A stretch of DNA of 64,000 bases. Source: Paenibacillus larvae subsp. larvae (GTDB taxonomy: Bacteria; Bacillota; Bacilli; Paenibacillales; NBRC-103111). Both the position numbers and the translations under genes were made by a program. The notes under the pieces are model-generated. The model saw only the letters and a list, made by a program, of their open reading frames with translations, ran no database searches and had not been told where the DNA came from. Positions 55,227 through 62,233 of the stretch are shown piece after piece (the stretch's first letter is position 1; every line of letters begins with the position of its first letter). The DNA lies in NCBI RefSeq assembly GCF_002003265.1, contig NZ_CP019687.1:1-64000 (forward strand), given 5' to 3'.

Positions 55227-55285
55227 AAATGGTAGATTTATAAGAATATAAGAGTTGTTTTTGCCCTTAGCGGAAGTGTCACTAC

Positions 55286-55307
55286 TGGGGACGAATTGGG
55301 GACGGAA
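55286..55307 (+). repeat. Second copy of an integrase-end sequence
   Basis: A near copy (one substitution, one inserted base) of 52630-52650, which encodes the integrase C-terminus. It probably is the tail of another lost integrase or a duplicated attachment region at the right edge of the prophage remnant. Confidence 0.4.
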
Positions 55308-55419
55308 TGTACATCATTGTATAGAATATAAGGGTAAAGAAGGAAATGGGAAAAGAAAAAAAACTTATAAATCAAGGTTTTTTGGATTAAAATCGTATAT
55401 AAATAGGTGAGAAAAGTTC

Positions 55420-55432
55420 CCTTCTTGGGTGA
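55420..55432 (+). repeat. Right copy of the short direct repeat
   Basis: CCTTCTTGGGTGA, as at 52516-52528. This copy sits inside a hairpin GAAAAGT...ACTTTTC, so a terminator is the alternative explanation. Confidence 0.3.
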
Positions 55433-55480
55433 CTTTTCTTTTTTAATATGGAGTTTCTCCCGGTCCGGGTAAGCCCAATC

Positions 55481-56060
55481 CTACACGTCCCGGCGAAGTG
55501 CTTTCAGCACATCCACTTTAGTGGCTTTTTTGGCAGGACGATAACCTGAGATGATAGCGACGGTCAGCGAAATAGCCACACAGATCAGTGTAAGGTAAAC
55601 CGGAATATGGCTGAGCATAAATCCTTCCGGCAATCTATCGTTCATAAATGATCTGATAATAAGCGGCATGGCAGCATTGACGCCGAAGGAAATCATATAG
55701 GCGACGATGGTACCAAACAGGGCTCCCATAAGTTCAATATAGCTGCTCTCAATCAAGAACACGCTTTTAATTGTTTTCGGATGGGCGCCAATAGCTTTCA
55801 TTATTCCGATATCCTGGGATCTTTCCGTAACAGCCATGGTCATCGTGTTGAAAATACCGATGGAAGCGATCAAGAGAGCAATAGTCCCCACGAAAATGAG
55901 GCCGATTTTCATGACAAGGAAGATCGTATTGATTTGTTCTATCTCACTGGCGATGCTATAAACCGAATACTTTTCCTTCAATTTCTCTCCAACTGCTTTA
56001 ACATGCTCGGCAGAATCTACATAAACGTTGATATCTGCATATTCACGGGGGCCGTATTCG
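55481..56060 (-). pseudogene. MacB/FtsX-type ABC transporter permease, C-terminal part
   Basis: About 190 residues: EYADINVYVDSAEHVKAVGE (end of the extracytoplasmic MacB domain), then the FtsX core with FVGTIALLIASIGIFNTMTM, VTERSQDIGIMKAIGAHPKT, and two more helices up to GYRPAKKATKVDVLKALRRD. The N-terminal helix and most of the extracytoplasmic domain are missing. No ATPase gene is adjacent. Such permeases work with an ATPase in antimicrobial peptide or lipoprotein export. A remnant. Confidence 0.8.
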
Positions 56061-56118
56061 GTTTCGGATCAGGCAATTGCTCGTTCTTTCCGGGAAATGT
56101 ATATGTACCAAGGCGAAA

Positions 56119-57008
56119 CTACTCCCTGAGCTTTACTTCTTGCGTCATATCATGTATTAATCCGGGCAACCATTCCATCAGTTTCATAAAATGGTACCCG
56201 TTCCGGGTATCTTTGGCATTATCCATATACCAGGATTGCTTGACTCCATAAGGAGACTGGTCTTCCTTTGGAGTATCCGGTGCAGTAATCGCTTTTTTTC
56301 CTGTAGCATCTTCAATAAACAGCAGTAAGTCGGCCAATGAGATGACCCCGTCGGAGCAAGCGTTAATCGTTCAGGCGAATTTCGAATCTCCCAGCCAAAG
56401 CAAAAAATCAGCCGCTTCCTGAGAAGAAATGTAGCCCATCTCCGCTAATGGATTCGGTACTCCGATGGTTTTTTCCTGAAGAACATGCTCAATATGAAAA
56501 CGAAGCCTTTTTGTATAATCATCCAATCCCATTACAATGGGAAAACGGACAGCTGTTACAGGGAATGAGGAGCGCTGAAACAGCACAGCTTCGGTACTCC
56601 GTTTAGCTTCTCCATAATCCAGTGTGTCAGAACGTTCTAACTGTTGGGGATCACCCACAGGGTCAAAATCTTCTTCTGTAAAAGGGATTTTATCACCTTG
56701 GTAGACAGAAAGGGTGGAGGTCAATACGTATTTGCCGGTTCTGCCTTCAAATAAAGAAACGGCAGCTTCAGCCTGGGCAGGAGTATAGCAGATTTGATCA
56801 TATACTACATCCCATGACTGCCCACGAAGCGCATCTGCTAACGCGTGGCTATCGTTCCGGTCAGCTTGCCGCCATTTCACTTGGTAGCCAAAAGGATTAT
56901 CAATATTGCCTCTCGTCACTAATGTGACATCTGCCCCGTATTCCAGCAGGCCCCGTACGAGCCTTTTTCCAAAAAAACGGGTTCCTCCAAAACAAGTACT
57001 TTGTTCAA
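56119..57008 (-). pseudogene. NAD-dependent epimerase/reductase, frameshift plus in-frame TGA
   Basis: From the likely TTG start 57008 (AGGAGGG upstream): KVLVLGGTRFFGKRLVRGLL-type Rossmann loop, which needs one extra G at about 56987 to be in frame. Then VTLVTRGNIDN, WDVVYDQICYTPAQ, YVLTSTLSVYQGDKIPF, LDYGEAKRSTEAVL (Y-x-x-x-K) and AVRFPIVMGLDDYTKRL. A TGA at 56371-56373 cuts the frame, after which NACSDGVISLADLLLFIEDA and SWYMDNAKDTRNGYHF continue in the same frame to 56119. Extended SDR of about 296 residues acting on a nucleotide sugar or similar. Two independent lesions mean it is probably dead. Confidence 0.8.
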
Positions 57009-57153
57009 CAGATTCACCCTCCTATTCCTGTCTCAGAAAATGAAAGACACAACCCTTATTTTAACAGATGTCCGGTTTCCATACCATGAAAAATTGGAAA
57101 AGACACCCGAATCGGGTGATCCGGGTGCAAATCGTTGTCCGATCTTTTATTGG

Positions 57154-57348
57154 CTACAGAAAAGTGCGGAGAATGATAACAAGCAGAATGAACAAAACAA
57201 GAATAGTACCAGTGGAAATAAAACCTCCATATCCTTTGCCATAGTCATATCCATACCCATATCCACACCCATATCCGTATCCGTATCCATTTCCATTTCC
57301 ATATCCATATCCATTCCCATATCCATATCCGGCTCCATACCAACCCAT
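57154..57348 (-). CDS. YjcZ-family sporulation peptide with Gly-Tyr repeats
   Basis: 64 residues from ATG 57348 behind AAAGGAG. Composition GYGYGNGYGYGNGNGYGYGY-like from residue 5 to 45 with one Cys, then a hydrophobic tail ISTGTILVLFILLVIILRTF. This is the YjcZ/CotD-like small spore-protein pattern: a Gly-rich head and one C-terminal membrane helix. The head is encoded by a hexanucleotide tandem repeat, so its length may vary among strains. Consistent with a spore former. Confidence 0.75.
   Translation of the reverse strand: MGWYGAGYGYGNGYGYGNGNGYGYGYGCGYGYGYDYGKGYGGFISTGTILVLFILLVIILRTFL
57240..57335 (+). repeat. Hexanucleotide microsatellite in the YjcZ-like gene
   Basis: About sixteen imperfect copies of CATATC (variants CGTATC, CATTTC, CACACC) encode the Gly-Tyr/Asn repeats on the minus strand. 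Confidence 0.75.
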
Positions 57349-57461
57349 TACGCAATTCTCCTTTCGCATAAGTTTTTCGGAACACTTTAGTTTATGAGAA
57401 AAAAGGGTTGTACGATTGGACATACGATAGGGAAGATGGAGATTTTAGACAGGGGTGGAAA

Positions 57462-57644
57462 CTATTTAGACCTATTTTTGTTAGGGATATCCTCGATTTC
57501 CTCGGAACTTACTTTTCGCGACCAGACAAAGTCGTTGTCATACAAGAAGGAATCTGTCCGGATAAATTTAACAAGAAAGAATAAAACAGTTCCCAAAATA
57601 CCCAAAAAACCAAGAATCCATAACGTTAACTGAACACCAAGCAT
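57462..57644 (-). CDS. Small membrane protein, 60 aa
   Basis: ATG 57644 with GGAAGGA about eleven bases upstream. One N-terminal helix (QLTLWILGFLGILGTVLFFL) and a charged cytosolic tail (KFIRTDSFLYDNDFVWSRKV; SSEEIEDIPNKNRSK). The codon pattern and ribosome site make it credible. No family recognised. It stands alone between YjcZ-like and deacetylase genes. Confidence 0.5.
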   Translation of the reverse strand: MLGVQLTLWILGFLGILGTVLFFLVKFIRTDSFLYDNDFVWSRKVSSEEIEDIPNKNRSK

Positions 57645-57841
57645 ATGAGATCATTCCTTCCAAATTTGAACGTTTTCAGACTTATTTATATGTGGAAAAA
57701 AGATATTAAGAAGAATGGGGAGGAAAAGAAATGTTTTTTTGACAGGAACCTGTGTCGCTTATTCTCCTTTTTGCAGAAGAGCTGCTGATAAGATATACTA
57801 ACCTTATATTAGTCTCTAATTATAAGAAAGAAGGATTTTTT

Positions 57842-58579
57842 ATGAATAAAAAACTGCTGTTCGTGTTTGCCCATCCGGATGACGAATCATTTGGCTGCGG
57901 CGGAACGATCCCTAAATACCACCATGCAGGAGCTTCGATATCACTTGTCAGTGCCACTTCCGGATGTAAAGGAAAACCAGGGCCGTTTCAACTTACCACC
58001 AGGGAGGAAAAAGCTAAACACCGGGAGGGAGAGCTGCAGAGAGCCTGCGGCATCCTGGGTGTAGATAAACTGATTTTGTATCGTTATTTAGACGGTGAAG
58101 TAAACCAGGTGGGCAAAAAAGAATTGACGGACCGGATAGCTGCCACCATTCTGGAAGAAGCCCCGGACGTCATTGTTACATTTCCTCCGGATGGAATATC
58201 GGGTCACCCTGATCACATTGCTATTTCGTTTGCTGTCCAGCGTGCAGTCCAGCAGGCTGAGCAGGATATGAGTCCGGATCTTTACCCCGATCTGTATTTT
58301 ATTGCACTCCCCCCTCAAGTCGCTTTTCGAAGACAAGGGGTGAATCTGCCTTCCTGCAAGGTGGAGATGGGGGACTACAGGGAAACGAAGGCCCGTGCTT
58401 TACAAGCCCACCAAAGCCAGGTATTTTCTGTGAACCGGACGTTTCCGGGAGTTATGGAAGGGAAGTTGGATGTTCTGCTTCCGATGGAATACTATACTTT
58501 GGTACGTCGTAGCGGACAGCCTGTTGAGACCCCTCAAGCGGCTGATGAGCGTGATATTCCTGCCATTGATTTCATTTGA
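57842..58579 (+). CDS. bshB2: PIG-L/LmbE-family deacetylase, probably BshB-type (bacillithiol pathway)
   Basis: 245 residues from ATG 57842. The zinc motif FVFAHPDDESFGCGG at the start and GISGHPDHIAISFAVQ in the middle supply the His/Asp ligands of LmbE-fold N-deacetylases. Length, and the sequence LVSATSGCKGKPGPF, fit the BshB2 (YojG-like) branch that removes acetyl from GlcNAc-malate in bacillithiol synthesis, though members may act as bacillithiol-conjugate amidases instead. Bacillithiol is the main low-molecular-weight thiol of this group. Monocistronic with a clean terminator. Confidence 0.8.
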   Translation: MNKKLLFVFAHPDDESFGCGGTIPKYHHAGASISLVSATSGCKGKPGPFQLTTREEKAKHREGELQRACGILGVDKLILYRYLDGEVNQVGKKELTDRIAATILEEAPDVIVTFPPDGISGHPDHIAISFAVQRAVQQAEQDMSPDLYPDLYFIALPPQVAFRRQGVNLPSCKVEMGDYRETKARALQAHQSQVFSVNRTFPGVMEGKLDVLLPMEYYTLVRRSGQPVETPQAADERDIPAIDFI

Positions 58580-58590
58580 GGCTTACGCAC

Positions 58591-58622
58591 AAAAACGTGT
58601 ATGCGCCAGCATACACGTTTTT
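58591..58622. terminator. Bidirectional terminator
   Basis: AAAAACGTGTATGC (58591-58604) pairs perfectly with 58609-58622 around GCCA. It serves both convergent genes. Confidence 0.9.
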
Positions 58623-58645
58623 ATATAGAATCAGTAAGACACAGC

Positions 58646-59695
58646 TCAATGCTCTTGTTTAGACGCTTCTTCTTGGCCCTGTCCCTTGTTGTACTGTTCC
58701 ACCAGTTTATCAAGACGTCCTATTTGATATCCGTAGTCGTAAATCTCCGAAGCGACAATATGCAGGCGGTGCTTTCCTTCCCTCCATTCACCGTACTCTA
58801 TAATCAGTCTTAAAAACTCGATATTTTCATGCTCCATGCTGTCGTGCATGTCACGATGATCCGGCTTTACCTTTTGTTCAAATTTCATAAATACATACTC
58901 ATGATATTTTGTCAATTTTTCCAGATGATCGTCAAAATAAGCATGGGTTTCCGGTGACCGCTCTGCCTGGAAATAATGCTCTTCTACCGAATCAAGGATA
59001 TCAAGTCCCTTACGCAAGGTTTGAAGCGCCTGTTTGTAAACTACGAGCAGTCTTGTCTGGCTGTATTTCATCCGTTTCATCTTTTTGTTCTCTTCTTCGA
59101 ATAGTTTGTATTTATCCTCCAGGGACTGAAGCGATTCCTCCAAACTGTCTTTCATCTCATGAAACACATTTTTCTTCATCTCATTGGAAATAACTGTACG
59201 CAGCAGCAAAGAGAGTTGATTCAGGACCTGTTCTACCTGCCGTTTGAATCTGTTCTTAAGATTTGGGGGCATAAACAGGATATTGATTAGAAATGCACAG
59301 GCAATTCCCAGTGAAGTCAGCAGGAAACGGTCAAATGCATAAGTCCAGTGTGTACCGGAAGCCTCCATGATCGCTACGACGGTAACAAGGGTCAAACCAA
59401 TATTTTGCCCCATCTTAATTTTTAAACAGATCATAATTGTAACAATGGCTACAATCCCTACAGCAACAGGGTCTTTAGGAAAAATAGAACCGGCCGTTAT
59501 CGCCAGCAGAGCACCAAGTGTATTCGTTTGCAGCTGATCAAGAAAATACCTCCAGGATCGGTAAATGGAGGGCTGCATGGCAAAGATGGAGGCAACCGCC
59601 GCGAGAAGTCCTAACTGCGCATTGATGAACATACTTAGATAAAGGGAGAGAGTGACTGCTATTCCTGTTTTAAGTACTCTGGCTCCAAGTGTCAT
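58646..59695 (-). CDS. Aromatic acid exporter family protein with long cytosolic domain
   Basis: 349 residues, ATG 59695. Four to six N-terminal helices with the ArAE_1 features GARVLKTGIAVTLSLYLSMF, ASIFAMQPSIYRSWRYFLDQ and LQTNTLGALLAITAG. A cytosolic helical domain of about 190 residues is highly charged (YKLFEEENKKMKRMKYSQTR; DSVEEHYFQAERSPETHAYF) and probably coiled-coil. YgaE/YqjA-like proteins of Bacillales have this layout. Efflux of aromatic carboxylates is the family guess. Intact. Confidence 0.82.
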   Translation of the reverse strand: MTLGARVLKTGIAVTLSLYLSMFINAQLGLLAAVASIFAMQPSIYRSWRYFLDQLQTNTLGALLAITAGSIFPKDPVAVGIVAIVTIMICLKIKMGQNIGLTLVTVVAIMEASGTHWTYAFDRFLLTSLGIACAFLINILFMPPNLKNRFKRQVEQVLNQLSLLLRTVISNEMKKNVFHEMKDSLEESLQSLEDKYKLFEEENKKMKRMKYSQTRLLVVYKQALQTLRKGLDILDSVEEHYFQAERSPETHAYFDDHLEKLTKYHEYVFMKFEQKVKPDHRDMHDSMEHENIEFLRLIIEYGEWREGKHRLHIVASEIYDYGYQIGRLDKLVEQYNKGQGQEEASKQEH

Positions 59696-59826
59696 GAGCG
59701 GGTTCCCCCCTTCAACGTAATGAATAATGCTAAATCATCTTTCACTATAAAATACCCAAAAACGCATGTCTATAAATATATGTGCCCGTTTGGTGAACAT
59801 GCTCCAGAAACATAACAAGTATACAA

Positions 59827-59866
59827 AAATAGCCCGCCCCTTGTATATAAGGATGCAGGCTGTTTT
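59827..59866. terminator. Terminator-like hairpin between SCP2 remnant and FUSC gene
   Basis: AGCCCGC (59831-59837) pairs with GCAGGCT (59855-59861, one mismatch), with inner CCTT/AAGG, flanked by A and T runs on both sides. Confidence 0.55.
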
Positions 59867-59887
59867 TGATTGACAAATTTTGGTTTG

Positions 59888-60124
59888 CTAAGAACTGTAC
59901 CGCTGCAGGACGCCCTGAAGTTTCATGGCTAAGCTCAGATCCCCTTTGATCTTTAATTTGCCGAACATATAAGCAGTGGTTGGGTTTAAAGTACCTTCTA
60001 TCAATTAAACCGCAGCAGGCTCTCCTGTAACATTAAACTGATAGACAGCTTGGAGTCCCGTGATCCCTTGCGGGTTAGCGGAAATCTTGTCGTACAGGTT
60101 ATCAAGGGCCGTTTTGACTGCCAT
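59888..60124 (-). pseudogene. SCP2 sterol-carrier-domain protein, internal deletion
   Basis: From ATG 60124 (AAGGAGGAAG upstream): VKTALDNLYDKISANPQGIT, LQAVYQFNVTGEPAAV, a TAA, then in the same frame IEGTLNPTTAYMFGKLKIKG and LSLAMKLQGVLQRY to TAG 59888. SCP2 proteins of about 105 residues bind lipids. The central 30 residues with the beta sheet are deleted and a stop sits at the join. A clear relic. Confidence 0.75.
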
Positions 60125-60388
60125 AATGCTTCCTCCTTATAAAAAGCCACAGAGGCTTATTCAAAAGACTTCCGGCGTGAAAAGTATCGTCCTCAAATAG
60201 GATAAAAGCCGTTCTGCTTCTCTTTTCGGGAAAAGACAAAAAACGATTGTTTTCTAAAAATTCTACATAATTTGGAATATCCCTTCTTTAGTTTTGTTAA
60301 ATTTCAATAAAATAGCGGATGAATCAATGCCATAACTTAGATTTTCATCCCCGTTTAAAAACAATTGTCACATTAAGATCAAGATGAA

Positions 60389-60404
60389 TATAATAATTAT
60401 TATA
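60389..60404. promoter_or_regulatory. AT-rich perfect palindrome upstream of the catalase remnant
   Basis: TATAATAATTATTATA is a 16-bp perfect palindrome resembling PerR-type operators (TTATAAT-N-ATTATAA) but with different centre spacing. Confidence 0.35.
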
Positions 60405-60458
60405 AAAATAAAATTATTATTGATTAAACAAAAAGGACGTGATAGGATATTTATAATT

Positions 60459-60477
60459 GAAATTAATAATCATTCTC
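60459..60477. promoter_or_regulatory. Fur/PerR-type box before the catalase remnant
   Basis: The 19-mer GAAATTAATAATCATTCTC matches 15 of 19 Fur consensus positions. It lies 23 bases before the catalase ATG. Catalases in this group are PerR targets, so PerR is the better guess. Confidence 0.5.
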
Positions 60478-60500
60478 ATGAATAGAAAAGGAGGAACAGC

Positions 60501-61640
60501 ATGAAACCATCTTACCGGTTAACAACAAATCAAGGTGTCCCCGTATCAGATAATCAAAATTCCAAAACTGCCGGACAGCAAGGCCCGACTTTGCTGGAGG
60601 ACTATCATCTTATAAATTGGCCCATTTTGACCGTGAACGTATTCCTGACACCGAATCATTATTGGGATTTCATGTCCCATACACCGGAATCAACTCATAT
60701 GATCACCTGGTTGTTTTCGGATTTGGGAATTCCGCGGAATTACCGTACGATGGAGGGGTTCGGAGTCCATGCATTCAAGTGGGTAAATAAAGAAGGAAAA
60801 GTAACCTATATAAAATATCATTGGAAACCTCTCCAGGGTGTGCACTCTTTGACCTCAGAACAGGCTAAGGCAGTGGCCGCTGAAGATTTTAATCATGCGA
60901 CACGGGACTTATATGAATCCATTGAAAATGGGGATTTCCCTTCCTGGGATTTGTATGTGCAGATGCTTGAGCCAGAACGTCTTGATGATTTTTCATTTGA
61001 CCCGCTTGATCCTACAAAAGTATGGCCGGAAGAGGATCTTCCCCTGATAAAGGTTGGCTGTATGACACTGAATGAAAATCCGGTGAACTATTTCGCAGAA
61101 GTAGAACAGTCCGCCTTTTCTCCCAGCGCTACTGTTCCCGGTATTGAACCTTCCGAAGACAAACTCTTGCAGGGACGTCTTTTCTCGTACCCCGATACTC
61201 AGCGCCACCGTCTCGGACCGAATTATTTGCAGATTCCGGTTAACTGTCCGTTTGCCAAAGTGCATAATTACCAGAGAGACGGACAAATGACGGTGCATGC
61301 TAATCCGTCTCCAATCAATTACGAGCCTAACAGTTACGAAGAGGCACCGAAGGAGGCAGAGGCGGCATTCGAGGATAGTAAAGCACCTTTGAAGGGAACG
61401 ATTGTGCGTCAGGCTATTGACAAAAAAGATCCGTTCACACAAGCGGGTGAAAGGTATGAAAACTATACACCGGAAGTTAGAAACCGACTGGTTCAGAATT
61501 TGGTGGAAGATATGAAATCTGTTGATCCCGCTATTCAGCTGCGAGTGATCTGCAATTTCTTCCGGGCACATCCTGAATTTGGTTCCAGAGTGGCCGAAGG
61601 ACTTGGTATTTCCTTAGACGAATACCTGCCCCGGCAATAA
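60501..61640 (+). pseudogene. Catalase with internal deletion of the active site
   Basis: ATG 60501 behind AAAGGAGG. 379 residues versus about 480 normally. The N-terminus is typical (LTTNQGVPVSDNQNSKTAGQ; GPTLLEDYHLI). Then a frame slip reads NWPILTVNVFL, while the shifted frame still spells KLAHFDRERIP. Right after it the sequence jumps to HYWDFMSHTPESTHMITWLF. The roughly 90 residues in between, which carry the essential distal His (VVHARGAGAHG) and the Asn, are absent. The proximal-Tyr region FSYPDTQRHRLGPNY is intact. It may be translated as a stable but catalytically dead protein. Confidence 0.85.
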
Positions 61641-61649
61641 GTGAAGACA

Positions 61650-61676
61650 GCCCGGCTATCGTGGCCGGGCCTTTAT
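61650..61676 (+). terminator. Terminator of the catalase remnant
   Basis: GCCCGGC (61650-61656) pairs with GCCGGGC (61664-61670), then CTTTATAT. Confidence 0.7.
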
Positions 61677-61783
61677 ATATTCAGGAAAAGGTTTTTCTTC
61701 AATGGGTGGAAGTTCTGTGATAGTGTTAGGAGAAGACAATATGCAGTTAAAGGAATTTAAGGAAGATTAATGAAAGGGTGTTC

Positions 61784-62125
61784 ATGGTGAAAGAATCTCG
61801 GTTTGTTAGCGAAGTTTGGACAGAGCGGGGAGGATTCACGGAGGGGATAGAGGGTCCTGCATGCGATAAGGAAGGAAATGTATATGCGGTTAACTATGAA
61901 CGGGAGAGTACAATTGGTAGAGTGACGCCGGAGGGGGAATGCTCTGTCTTCCTGGAGCTTCCACCCGGCAGTATTGGGAACGGAATCAGGTTTGACAGTA
62001 GAGGAAATATGCTGATTGCCGACTATGTCGGACACCGAATATGGCGTGTGTTGCTGATCAGGGAAATATCGAACGGTTACGTACGGATGCCCCTGGAAGA
62101 TGCCGAAAACTTTGCGGCATGGTGA
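61784..62125 (+). pseudogene. SMP-30/gluconolactonase-like protein, truncated
   Basis: From ATG 61784 (AAAGGGTG upstream): TEGIEGPACDKEGNVYAVNY with the first metal Glu, ESTIGRVTPEGECSVFLELP, GIRFDSRGNMLIADYVGHRI. These are blades 1-2 of an SMP-30 beta propeller, which hydrolyses lactones. After IADYVGHRIWRV the frame drifts (REISNG is recognisable, the rest is not) and stops at 62125. About 60% of the propeller is missing. Confidence 0.75.
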
Positions 62126-62175
62126 GAAGTTAACAAACAAACTTTATACCAAAATTCCTCATATAATTAATAAAG

Positions 62176-62218
62176 AAAAAATGACGTGCAACGGTTTCCC
62201 GTATACACGTCATTTTTT
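62176..62218. terminator. Bidirectional terminator
   Basis: AAAAAATGACGTG (62176-62188) pairs perfectly with CACGTCATTTTTT (62206-62218), between the SMP-30 remnant and the convergent LTA synthase gene. Confidence 0.85.
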
Positions 62219-62233
62219 GCTTGCTCGAGAGCT

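Noticed and set aside
57001-57390. 129-codon plus-strand ORF rich in Ser/Ile/Pro repeats
   Set aside because: Antisense translation of the Gly-Tyr hexanucleotide repeat; no start context.
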